Source: a virus. Taken from it: DNA of 37,149 nucleotides. Position 1 is the first letter of the stretch. The number at the start of each line of letters is the position of its first letter. The stretch is taken from positions 1-37,149 of IMG/VR virus record IMGVR_UViG_3300042390_000452; one strand, written 5' to 3'. Shown piece by piece: positions 25,567 through 32,100 of this stretch. The notes below the pieces were generated by a model. The model searched no databases. It was given only the letters and a program-made list of their open reading frames with translations, and had not been told where the DNA came from. Made by a program: the position numbers and the translations under genes.

Positions 25567-25635
25567 ATGAAATACAAACCAAAACCCAAGCCAAGTTCCC
25601 GCCCGGGCGGGGGGTGTAAACCCTGTGGCCGATAA
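25567..25635 (+). CDS. Possible 22-residue Lys/Pro/Cys peptide
   Basis: A tiny ORF (MKYKPKPKPSSRPGGGCKPCGR) lies just after the capsid terminator and just before the 25645 gene. It is basic with a CxxC. It may be translated, or may simply be the leader region of the next gene, whose TTTTG promoter-like box overlaps its end. Evidence is weak. Confidence 0.3.
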   Translation: MKYKPKPKPSSRPGGGCKPCGR

Positions 25636-25644
25636 ACTTTTGCT

Positions 25645-26655
25645 ATGCCGACAACTTGCCTTACCAACCTGATATTTGTGCCCGATGGTTGCACCGCCTT
25701 ACCAAGCGGCAAAACTTCGCTTTCACAATTGCCGGGCTTCGACATCAACCATGCCGACTACCTAAACGACAGCCAGCAATTAAGCGGCTTCGAGGTTATG
25801 CAAGATGCGGTCAACAGGGCAAGCGATAAAATTGTCAGCGACTTTCGTTCGCACATGGACATTAAAGGCCGTTTCGCTTCGGTCGTTGACAAAGGTACAA
25901 TTGGCTTTTACGATGAAAACAAGGTTACCGATGCAGTTAAAGCTGGGCAATATGCTGGACTTGAAATACTGGTAAGCGACTACCCATATTTAAAATTCAA
26001 CCTAAACAGCGTTTCGGTTTTCTTTGCTTCAGGCATTACCGACAACCTTTACATTATTGATGTTATTCAGGGCCGAATTATTGACACGATACCTTTCACT
26101 TCGGTGGCTGGACAAATAACAAACGTGCTGATTAACAAAAGCTACCCTACCAACGGCCAAGACCTTCATTTGATGGTTGCCGTTGACGCTGGGCTTTCGG
26201 TTGCCTTTGATACGTGGATAAACCCAACCAACTGTGCAAGCTGTTCTAAGGGCCGCCGTTCACGCTTCAGCGACTTGCTGTTTACAAGGGCCGTGAAGAC
26301 AAGCAAAACGGGAAGCCTAACCGACACAGCACTTGTTGGCATTGGCTACACCCACGGCGTATCGTTAAACTATTCAATTGAATGCGATGACAACACGTGG
26401 CTGTGCCAGTTCAGCAACCGACTACGAAGGGCCATGCTATATGCCAGCGGCGTTGAATTGATGGATGAGGTGCTTTTCAGCGACCGCCTGAACAACGTAA
26501 CCACTATAAACAAAGAGGACGCCAACGAAAAGCGAAGCCTTTACGTGCAATACTACAACATCGAACTGCAACAACTGTTGGTCAACCTTCGCCTACCGAA
26601 TGACCGATGCTATTCTTGCACCCCAATGGTTGTTAACCGTGTAAATATCCCGTAA
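25645..26655 (+). CDS. Structural protein downstream of capsid (neck/adaptor-like)
   Basis: A 336-residue protein with MPTTCLTNLIFVPDGCTALP at its start. Its middle holds CASCSKGRRSRFSDLLF near residues 197-213. Cys pairs and an acidic N-terminal third are notable. TTTTG ends two bases before the ATG, so the message may be leaderless. Position between capsid and holin suggests a head-completion, connector or structural role; no family signature is visible. TAATG overlap with the holin gene. Confidence 0.55.
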   Translation: MPTTCLTNLIFVPDGCTALPSGKTSLSQLPGFDINHADYLNDSQQLSGFEVMQDAVNRASDKIVSDFRSHMDIKGRFASVVDKGTIGFYDENKVTDAVKAGQYAGLEILVSDYPYLKFNLNSVSVFFASGITDNLYIIDVIQGRIIDTIPFTSVAGQITNVLINKSYPTNGQDLHLMVAVDAGLSVAFDTWINPTNCASCSKGRRSRFSDLLFTRAVKTSKTGSLTDTALVGIGYTHGVSLNYSIECDDNTWLCQFSNRLRRAMLYASGVELMDEVLFSDRLNNVTTINKEDANEKRSLYVQYYNIELQQLLVNLRLPNDRCYSCTPMVVNRVNIP

Positions 26656-27074
26656 TGAAATCTACTTTTGCATACATATCGGCTTCGATACTTGCCTTTT
26701 TTGCCCCTGTGGCTGGCATAATGATTGCAATCGGGGCTTTCATTGCCCTTGACACCTTGCTTGGCGTTATGGCCGCCCAAAAATCGGGCGAGAAAATCGA
26801 AAGCAAAAAGCTGAGTAAGGTTGTTTGGAAGATGCTAATGTACCAAGCCGTAACCATTTCGTTTTTTATCATGGACGTTTTCATTGTTGGCGACCTTCTT
26901 GGCACGTTAATCAACACCCCATACGTTTTAACCAAGACGGTAGGGGTTGCTTTGATTGCCATCGAGTTCAAAAGCATAGATGAGAACATCGAGAAAATGA
27001 CAGGCACAACGCTACTCAAACGCCTGTACGATTTAATCGCCAAGGGCAAAGATATTGCAAGCAAAATCAAGTAA
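26655..27074 (+). CDS. Phage holin
   Basis: A 139-residue membrane protein with hydrophobic segments near residues 8-36, 62-85 and 88-104. The conserved segment IALDTLLGVMAAQKSGEKIESKKL matches the toxin-secretion/phage-lysis holin family (Phage_holin_4-like), with a charged cytoplasmic C-terminus. It opens the inner membrane for endolysin. It is not beside the amidase (3889) in this genome. A terminator with a GAAA loop follows. Confidence 0.8.
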   Translation: MKSTFAYISASILAFFAPVAGIMIAIGAFIALDTLLGVMAAQKSGEKIESKKLSKVVWKMLMYQAVTISFFIMDVFIVGDLLGTLINTPYVLTKTVGVALIAIEFKSIDENIEKMTGTTLLKRLYDLIAKGKDIASKIK

Positions 27075-27096
27075 TTAACCCGTTGTTTGCTGAATT

Positions 27097-27126
27097 GCCC
27101 TGACGAAAGTTGGGGCTTTTCTTTTT
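27097..27126 (+). terminator. Terminator with GAAA loop after holin gene
   Basis: GCCCTGAC, loop GAAA, GTTGGGGC gives eight pairs (two T-G) with a GNRA loop, followed by TTTTCTTTTT. Confidence 0.8.
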
Positions 27127-27131
27127 GTGCC

Positions 27132-27186
27132 AAGTGTTAAAAAGTGTTAACGCTGGGGTTTCGTATTGTTTAAAAGTTTACTATTG
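27132..27186 (+). promoter_or_regulatory. Operator-promoter cassette 2
   Basis: AAGTGTTAAAAAGTGTTAA at 27132-27150, then 13 bases, TATTG (27164-27168), ten bases and TACTATTG (27179-27186). A 35-base A/C-rich leader precedes the ATG at 27222. Confidence 0.7.
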
Positions 27187-27221
27187 TGCTGTTCAATTAA
27201 CACAAACAAAAACACACAATT

Positions 27222-27443
27222 ATGACAAATCTTAAAAATTTAAACATGGGAAACAAGGTTAGCAAATTAACCATTGAGCATGAAAGCACAGAAAAAAGCC
27301 TAAACAATCACGATGAAATTATGGCAATAGCTATTTTGTTGGGAGGCTATAATGAATTTGGAAGAAAAATACCCATCGAAGTTTACCAAGAAATTAAAGG
27401 CAGATTTGATGAATGTATTAACGAAGTAAAACACCGATTGTAA
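27222..27443 (+). CDS. 73-residue accessory protein of cassette 2
   Basis: This small acidic protein is downstream of the second operator-promoter cassette. An alternative start at 27246 (MGNKVSK) would shorten it. Central helix DEIMAIAILLGGYNEFGRKIPIEVYQEIKGRF. No family is recognised. Its expression unit closely matches those of the 17465 and 30854 genes, so the three are likely co-regulated. It is closed by a GC hairpin. Confidence 0.65.
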   Translation: MTNLKNLNMGNKVSKLTIEHESTEKSLNNHDEIMAIAILLGGYNEFGRKIPIEVYQEIKGRFDECINEVKHRL

Positions 27444-27452
27444 AACAAAACC

Positions 27453-27473
27453 GCCCCCTGAGAAATCGGGGGC
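27453..27473 (+). terminator. GC hairpin with GAAA loop after 27222 gene
   Basis: GCCCCC and GGGGGC enclose GA, GAAA and TC: six G-C pairs plus two, with one unpaired T. There is no strong U run, so it may stabilise the mRNA rather than terminate. Confidence 0.55.
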
Positions 27474-27487
27474 TAATTCAAAACGCC

Positions 27488-27712
27488 ATGCAAATTGCAA
27501 TTCAATGGGCCTTGCCCGACCGATGCTCCCACATTCGCAAGCTAAACATTTGGCTTGATGAACAAAAAATCAACCGCCTAAAAGATTACGAAGCCGATGC
27601 CGAAATGACCGACTGGCTTTTAATGATATGGGCGAAAAACCACATCAGGGCTAAATACAACACAGGCAATGCCGACCCGATTCTACTAAACTGCCAAATA
27701 CTAAACCAATGA
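27488..27712 (+). CDS. Small hypothetical protein of early region
   Basis: A 74-residue protein (MQIAIQWALPDRCSHIRKL) with helices, Trp and an ATGA overlap (27709-27712) with the next gene. No motif. First gene after the cassette 2 hairpin in the run of early genes. Confidence 0.65.
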   Translation: MQIAIQWALPDRCSHIRKLNIWLDEQKINRLKDYEADAEMTDWLLMIWAKNHIRAKYNTGNADPILLNCQILNQ

Positions 27713-28047
27713 TTCTAATTAAACTTTTAGCCGCCATTATAATGATTGAAAGCGGCGGCAATGACCTTGCATACAACAAACGCGAAGACGCTTGCGGCTG
27801 CCTGCAGATTCGCCCGATAATGGTTGCCGAGTTCAACCGCATCGGCATACCGTTTACTTTAGATGATAGGTGGAATTGCGGCAAATCAATGAAAGCGTTT
27901 GATATGTGGGTACTTACCAACCGCTACGCAAACGCCGAGGTTATCGCCCGCAAATGGAACGGTGGGCCGAACGGACACAAAAAGGCATCTACCCTTAAAT
28001 ACTGGAAAAAAGTAAAACAACAACTACAAACAAACAAACCAAGATGA
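27709..28047 (+). CDS. Lysozyme/transglycosylase-like protein
   Basis: A 112-residue protein. The start carries a short hydrophobic stretch (MILIKLLAAIIM), then IESGGND with a catalytic-type Glu near residue 14, AYNKREDACGCLQIRP, and RKWNGGPNGHKKASTLKYW near residues 84-102, like a small SLT/GEWL-family muramidase. It would cleave the glycan backbone of peptidoglycan. It sits in the early region, not with lysis genes. The N-terminal stretch could be a signal or simply the first helix of the fold. Confidence 0.7.
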   Translation: MILIKLLAAIIMIESGGNDLAYNKREDACGCLQIRPIMVAEFNRIGIPFTLDDRWNCGKSMKAFDMWVLTNRYANAEVIARKWNGGPNGHKKASTLKYWKKVKQQLQTNKPR

Positions 28048-28232
28048 AGTACGAAATCCGAGAAACCCCATCAATTGGCGGCGGCAAAATTCAAGTAATC
28101 GCAAAGCCCGAAAAAGGCAAACCATTCATCGCCGCATCGCTTCGCTGGGTTAGTGGCATATTGCCCCAAGAAACCATAATGCGTCAAGCAGTCAAAATCG
28201 TTGAAAACCTTGTAAACTTTAATAACCAATAA
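28044..28232 (+). CDS. Small hypothetical early protein
   Basis: A 62-residue basic beta-rich protein (MKYEIRETPSIGGGKIQVIA) overlapping the previous gene by ATGA and lying 12 bases before the ERF gene. No family recognised. It may help single-strand annealing or DNA metabolism by association only. Confidence 0.6.
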   Translation: MKYEIRETPSIGGGKIQVIAKPEKGKPFIAASLRWVSGILPQETIMRQAVKIVENLVNFNNQ

Positions 28233-28244
28233 AACCAAACAACC

Positions 28245-28892
28245 ATGCAAATCTATCAAAGCATCGCCAACATCATGACCGAGGTTTCGGCCATTGGCAA
28301 GAACAACAAAAACGCCCAGCAGGGGTACAACTTCAGAGGCATTGATGACCTTTACAACGCCATTCACCCGCTATTCGCACGCAACGGCGTGTTCATTACA
28401 AGCGATGTGGTCAGCAACAACCGGGAAGAACGCACAACGGCCAAAGGCGGCTTGCTACTTTACACCATTCTTCGGGTAAAGTTCACGTTCTACGCAATAG
28501 ACGGCAGCAGCGTGTTTTCAATCGTTGAGGGCGAGGCCATGGACAGCGGCGATAAGTCAACCAACAAAGCCATGTCAGCAGCTTTAAAGTACGCCCTTAT
28601 GCAAATGCTACTTATACCTACCGAGGAGTTAAAAGATGCCGATAAAGACACGTATTCAGTTGCCGCCAAGGTGCAGCAGCCTATCGCATTTTTAAGTTTG
28701 CCTACCAAGATGCAAGACCTTTGCAATCAGTTGTTCGACATTTCCGAACAACTGCCCGAGGTTAGCCGAGCCAAGGCAAACCCTTTCAACGATAGCGAGT
28801 GCATCAACGTAAAGGCATGGGCAAGCAGCCAAGCAACAGTTGAAAAGGCAATTGCAATCTATTCAAAACAAATCGGCAATGAAGGAGTTTAA
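28245..28892 (+). CDS. erf: ERF-family single-strand annealing protein
   Basis: A 215-residue ERF-superfamily protein with the signature GYNFRGIDDLYNAIHPLFARNGVF near residues 27-50 and VEGEAMDSGDKSTNKAMSAALKYALMQ near 88-114. ERF proteins form rings on single-stranded DNA and anneal complementary strands for recombination-dependent repair and replication. It is followed, with a 14-base overlap, by a probable partner exonuclease, and an SSB lies downstream. The gene symbol is given for family only. Confidence 0.88.
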   Translation: MQIYQSIANIMTEVSAIGKNNKNAQQGYNFRGIDDLYNAIHPLFARNGVFITSDVVSNNREERTTAKGGLLLYTILRVKFTFYAIDGSSVFSIVEGEAMDSGDKSTNKAMSAALKYALMQMLLIPTEELKDADKDTYSVAAKVQQPIAFLSLPTKMQDLCNQLFDISEQLPEVSRAKANPFNDSECINVKAWASSQATVEKAIAIYSKQIGNEGV

Positions 28893-29487
28893 AGCACGCT
28901 GTTCTGCCATTGGTCAAATTATGGCCAATGGCAGGGGGAAGGACACGGCCGGGGCAACTTGCTACGGCTTCCTTCAAGATTGGGTTGTTGAGCAACTTTT
29001 CGGAGTACGCCGCCAACTGGACACAAAGCCGATGGCGAAGGGCCGGGCGGTTGAAGATGCCGCCATCGAGTTCGCTGGAACCCACCTTGGCTGGTTCATG
29101 CCCGAAAAGAACGAACGGTTATTTGAAAATGATTGGCTAACCGGTACGCCCGACATCGTGGAGGGTACAAGCATAGTTGACATTAAAAGCAGCTGGGACG
29201 CTTTTACCTTCCCTTTGTGGGATTCTAAGCCGCCGCTGGGGTATGTGTACCAATTGCAAGGTTATATGGCCTTAACGGGGCTTAAAAACGCCCAATTGGT
29301 TTACGTGCTTATGCCAACCCCTGAAGAAATATGCGGCGAGGTGCAAAGCTATGACCATGTACCAGCAAAATACCGCATTAAGGCCTACGAAATAAAGCGG
29401 GATGATGTGCTAATCGAGGCAATTTACGACAGGGTACAAATGTGCCGCAATATTATTGAAGTTGAACTATTAACAAAACTGAAATGA
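28879..29487 (+). CDS. PD-(D/E)XK exonuclease (YqaJ/lambda-exonuclease type)
   Basis: About 202 residues from the ATG at 28879; a longer in-frame start at 28840 lies well inside the ERF gene. GTPDIVEGTSIVDIKSS near residues 92-108 contains the D...DIK nuclease core; upstream AKGRAVEDAAIEFA gives the conserved Glu helix, and YVYQLQGYMALTG is the QxxxY-type motif. It probably makes 3' single-stranded tails that ERF anneals. The ERF-nuclease pairing is a common phage recombination module. Confidence 0.85.
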   Translation: MKEFKARCSAIGQIMANGRGKDTAGATCYGFLQDWVVEQLFGVRRQLDTKPMAKGRAVEDAAIEFAGTHLGWFMPEKNERLFENDWLTGTPDIVEGTSIVDIKSSWDAFTFPLWDSKPPLGYVYQLQGYMALTGLKNAQLVYVLMPTPEEICGEVQSYDHVPAKYRIKAYEIKRDDVLIEAIYDRVQMCRNIIEVELLTKLK

Positions 29488-29963
29488 CACGACATTTTAA
29501 ACGCTATTTAAATCGAAAAGACGTTAATTTATTAGAGGTCAAGGCATACATTGACCGAATTTTATCTAAAAGAATTGTGGCTAATGTAAAATATCCCATC
29601 AAGCCCAAATACGAAGAAACCGTACTAAGGGAAATGGCCGCATACTGGGGAGTGCCGATTGAAACCGCACTTACAAAGCGAAGGTTTACAGAACAAATAA
29701 ATTGTAAACACGCTTTTCGGTTTGCTCTCAGGGCTGTTACTGGAATGAAGATGGAAAAAATTGGGGCTTTGCTTAACTGCGACCATGCCAGCGTTAGCCA
29801 TAGCATAAAATTTGTAAACAATACAAAAATTGGGGACAAGGAGTATTATAGCAAATGTCTTCAACTGGCGGAGCATCTGCGTATGGTATTGATTGAGTTG
29901 GATTTGAACGAAAATCAGCCTACCTTGCACGAAATACCTTGCGACATTTTCTTTCACAATTAA
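29484..29963 (+). CDS. DnaA domain IV-like DNA-binding protein (copy 2)
   Basis: A 159-residue protein. Residues ~45-115 form a DnaA domain IV-like fold: REMAAYWGVPIETALTKRR, HAFRFALRAVTGMKMEKIGALLNCDHASVSHSIKF. The recognition segment NCDHASVSHS parallels the GRDHTTV motif of DnaA. No ATPase domain is present. It sits in the replication block between the exonuclease and SSB, so origin or early-promoter binding is plausible. It starts in an ATGA overlap with the exonuclease gene. Confidence 0.75.
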   Translation: MTRHFKRYLNRKDVNLLEVKAYIDRILSKRIVANVKYPIKPKYEETVLREMAAYWGVPIETALTKRRFTEQINCKHAFRFALRAVTGMKMEKIGALLNCDHASVSHSIKFVNNTKIGDKEYYSKCLQLAEHLRMVLIELDLNENQPTLHEIPCDIFFHN

Positions 29964-29974
29964 CAACAAACACA

Positions 29975-30280
29975 ATGACAAAAACAGAATTAGAAAAACT
30001 TGGCTTTCAGCACCTAAACGGCGTGAACTGGGGCTTGCTCATCAAACCAATTTACCTTGGGGCCCCGCTTATAATTCGGGCATCAACTACGGGGGTTGTC
30101 GCCACCATCAGCCTTGCAATCAAGGAAGGGGACGAACCCAAAGAACTGCCCATCGGCAATTGTGCGAACAGGTATGCCGATTTGAAACACCTTATATCTT
30201 GGTGCGGCATGACAGGGGCCGACATCGGCACGTATATCGTGGAAAAGTTGATTACCGAACGCAAGCAAAAGAAAAAATAA
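29975..30280 (+). CDS. Hypothetical early protein
   Basis: A 101-residue protein from ATG 29975; a longer frame starting at 29939 lies in the upstream gene. It has a compact N-terminal domain (ELEKLGFQHLNGVNWGLLIKP) and a basic C-terminus (ITERKQKKK). No family recognised. It lies between a DNA-binding protein and SSB, suggesting a replication accessory role. Confidence 0.6.
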   Translation: MTKTELEKLGFQHLNGVNWGLLIKPIYLGAPLIIRASTTGVVATISLAIKEGDEPKELPIGNCANRYADLKHLISWCGMTGADIGTYIVEKLITERKQKKK

Positions 30281-30281
30281 G

Positions 30282-30289
30282 TACCTTTA
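30282..30289 (+). promoter_or_regulatory. Promoter -7-like box TACCTTTA
   Basis: TACCTTTA, one mismatch from the TACCTTTG boxes elsewhere, lies two bases after the 30280 stop. It is followed by a tandem ACCATTTA-type repeat up to the SSB start. Confidence 0.4.
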
Positions 30290-30315
30290 ACCCATAACCA
30301 TTTAACCATTTAACC

Positions 30316-30678
30316 ATGTTACAAATTCAATTGATTGGCCGTATTGGCAAAGATGCCGAGTTGGTCGGCAAGAACAAAGACATTGCAACATTTTCGGTAG
30401 CGGTCGGCAAAGGCGAAGAAACCCAATGGTTTCGCTGTGCCCTGTTCGGCAAGAACAACCAGCCCGCTGGGGTTGCCAAGTTCTTAAGCAAAGGCACGCA
30501 GGTGTACATTAGCGGCCGCCCGGTGCTTGACGTTTACAAAGACAAAGAGGGCAACGATAAAATTGGCACAGACATCAAGGTGTTGGTAAACCAAGTCGAA
30601 CTGCTTGGCGGCACACGTACCGAATCAGGAGGCAACCATTTGCCACAAGTCGCAGAAACCGAAGACTTGCCTTTCTAA
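30316..30678 (+). CDS. ssb: Single-stranded DNA-binding protein (SSB)
   Basis: A 120-residue OB-fold protein. It starts QIQLIGRIGKDAELVGKN and has WFRCALFGKNN and ISGRPVLDVYKDKEGN in the expected places. The C-terminus is an acidic tip, EDLPF, as used by bacterial SSBs to bind partner proteins. It coats single-stranded DNA during replication and recombination and pairs with the ERF/exonuclease module. A terminator follows. Confidence 0.93.
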   Translation: MLQIQLIGRIGKDAELVGKNKDIATFSVAVGKGEETQWFRCALFGKNNQPAGVAKFLSKGTQVYISGRPVLDVYKDKEGNDKIGTDIKVLVNQVELLGGTRTESGGNHLPQVAETEDLPF

Positions 30679-30702
30679 GATAGTGTGTTAGTGTTAAGGG
30701 AG

Positions 30703-30730
30703 GCCCAGCAGCAATGTTGGGCTTTTTTTA
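30703..30730 (+). terminator. Terminator with GCAA loop after SSB gene
   Basis: GCCCAGCA, loop GCAA, TGTTGGGC gives eight pairs (one G-T) with a GNRA loop and seven Ts. Confidence 0.85.
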
Positions 30731-30747
30731 TGCCGCCGAATGCCGAC

Positions 30748-30823
30748 AAGTGTTAAAAAGTGTTAAAAGAGCAAGGGCATTCTTGCCGCTTTGATTTTGG
30801 TATTGATATTCTTTTTACTATTG
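30748..30823 (+). promoter_or_regulatory. Operator-promoter cassette 3
   Basis: AAGTGTTAAAAAGTGTTAA at 30748-30766, then 34 bases, TATTG (30801-30805), ten bases and TACTATTG (30816-30823). A 30-base A/C-rich leader precedes the ATG at 30854. A related AGTGTTAAG lies upstream at about 30690. Confidence 0.7.
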
Positions 30824-30853
30824 CAGTACACAAAAACACAAACACACGCAGCC

Positions 30854-31105
30854 ATGAAAAACGCAACATTGATTTTTGAAACAACGGTAGTAGAAACAAA
30901 AAACAACTACACCATTAAAGGCACTATTGAAAAAGAATTCGAGATGAAAAAACCAATTATGAAAAAAATTCTTTATGGAGTTGAAATTGAAAAACCAACA
31001 GCTTACAGGATTTATACTCACGAAAACGGAATGTCCAGAACTTGGGTATTTGGTGACTTAGAATTAAACCCAAGCCGATTTAATGTAAAAAAAGTTTCTA
31101 AATAA
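30854..31105 (+). CDS. 83-residue accessory protein of cassette 3
   Basis: This basic, strand-rich protein starts MKNATLIFETTVVETKNNYT and ends FNVKKVSK. The chosen ATG lies at the end of the A/C-rich leader; an in-frame TTG at 30791 would overlap the promoter. Its charged, beta-rich composition could suit a nucleic-acid-binding role, but nothing specific is visible. It belongs to the third copy of the operator-leader module. Confidence 0.65.
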   Translation: MKNATLIFETTVVETKNNYTIKGTIEKEFEMKKPIMKKILYGVEIEKPTAYRIYTHENGMSRTWVFGDLELNPSRFNVKKVSK

Positions 31106-31116
31106 AAAAAGAAACG

Positions 31117-31134
31117 GGGGCGGGCAACCGCCCC
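31117..31134 (+). terminator. GC hairpin with GCAA loop (identical to 17644-17661)
   Basis: GGGGCGG, loop GCAA, CCGCCCC, followed by TTCTAACC. The 18 bases are identical to the hairpin after the cassette 1 gene. Confidence 0.6.
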
Positions 31135-31165
31135 TTCTAACCTTTAACCCCTAAAAACAAAAACC

Positions 31166-31396
31166 ATGATTTACGCAAACCACCTTCACAACTTGGCAGC
31201 CAGCAAGCCAAGAATTTCAATGGCCGAAATCGAAGCCATGTGCATTGACAAAGCCAAGCAAGGCGAAATGTACTGCTGGGTATTTAACCCAATTGCTGAA
31301 AAAGACATTATAAGGCTTATAATGAACGGCTTTAAGGTTGAAAATCAGAACAACGCAAGCTACCGCATTGACTGGTCGCAGCCTACTAATTTTTAA
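31166..31396 (+). CDS. Hypothetical early protein
   Basis: A 76-residue protein with MSYANH-like N-terminus (MIYANHLHNLAASKPRISM) and IIRLIMNGFKVENQ near residues 49-62. No known domain. It lies between cassette 3 and the 31416 gene with short AC-rich spacers, so it may be in a small-protein early operon. Confidence 0.6.
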   Translation: MIYANHLHNLAASKPRISMAEIEAMCIDKAKQGEMYCWVFNPIAEKDIIRLIMNGFKVENQNNASYRIDWSQPTNF

Positions 31397-31415
31397 CCCT
31401 TTAATACACAAAACC

Positions 31416-31934
31416 ATGAAACACTACTTTACACTTGGCTACCGCTTTCAAGATGAATGCTTTGCTTTTTACGGCGAATGCACGAACGAAATGACCGTTG
31501 AAGAAACCGACCTACGCCGCAGAGCAAACATCGCTGTGGTTGGCATTGACTTTGACCTTATGCTGCATTTAACGAACCCTGACAAGGACAATGTGCGGCC
31601 AACCAAGGCAAGCATATCAAACCAACCGTACCTTGATAGCATTGAAGGTGGCAATACGTATTTTGCTTACCTGAACCGATACCTGAACGATGACAATGAT
31701 TTTGTTGTAAGTTGGGAATTTGAAAGCCCCAGCACCTTGCTTTTCATTCACAACGATGAATCGGGCTGGAGTGTAGAATACCAACACGATGAACCGCTAT
31801 TCTCAATGGACGGGTTCTTGCACGAAATTGTAAACATCGCCAATACGCTTTCCTTCAAAGAGGGCTACGAGTACATTAAAAATTCACGCAGCGGCATTCA
31901 GGTAATGGCCCAATTTTTGGCACCGCTTATGTAA
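31416..31934 (+). CDS. Hypothetical early protein
   Basis: A 172-residue acidic, aromatic protein (ATG at 31416; an in-frame start at 31338 lies in the previous gene). It contains YRFQDECFAFYGECTNEMTVEE and LFIHNDESGWSVEYQHDEPLFSMDG, suggesting an alpha-beta domain. No family identified. It is the last gene before the structured RNA region upstream of the replication initiator. Confidence 0.6.
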   Translation: MKHYFTLGYRFQDECFAFYGECTNEMTVEETDLRRRANIAVVGIDFDLMLHLTNPDKDNVRPTKASISNQPYLDSIEGGNTYFAYLNRYLNDDNDFVVSWEFESPSTLLFIHNDESGWSVEYQHDEPLFSMDGFLHEIVNIANTLSFKEGYEYIKNSRSGIQVMAQFLAPLM

Positions 31935-31951
31935 TATTAGCGGATATTTTG

Positions 31952-31959
31952 TATATTTG
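31952..31959 (+). promoter_or_regulatory. Promoter -7 box TATATTTG before structured RNA
   Basis: TATATTTG matches TAnnTTTG. A start a few bases downstream would yield a ~125-nt RNA ending at the T run near 32092, or a leader for the 32101 gene. Confidence 0.55.
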
Positions 31960-31962
31960 TGC

Positions 31963-32092
31963 AAGCAGTGAAAAGCTAATAAGGTCAAATGAATAAACTT
32001 TAACCCGCCATTTGTTCGGGGGTAGCGTAGAAACGGAGGCCACCTTGCCAATTTTCACCCGTTTTTACCGCCCCCGCACAAATGGCTTTTTT
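31963..32092 (+). ncRNA. Highly structured RNA with nested helices and U tail
   Basis: The 3' part folds strongly. GCCATTTGT (32007-32015) pairs with ACAAATGGC (32078-32086); after one mismatch CGGGGG (32017-32022) pairs with CCCCCG (32071-32076). Inside, GTAGAAACGG (32027-32036) pairs with CCGTTTTTAC (32059-32068), one wobble, and GGC/GCC closes a small apical hairpin. Six Ts follow. The 5' ~45 bases look little structured. The 32101 ATG is eight bases past the T run. It could be an independent small RNA, an attenuator, or just an unusually long terminator. Confidence 0.55.
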
Positions 32093-32100
32093 ATTAAGAT

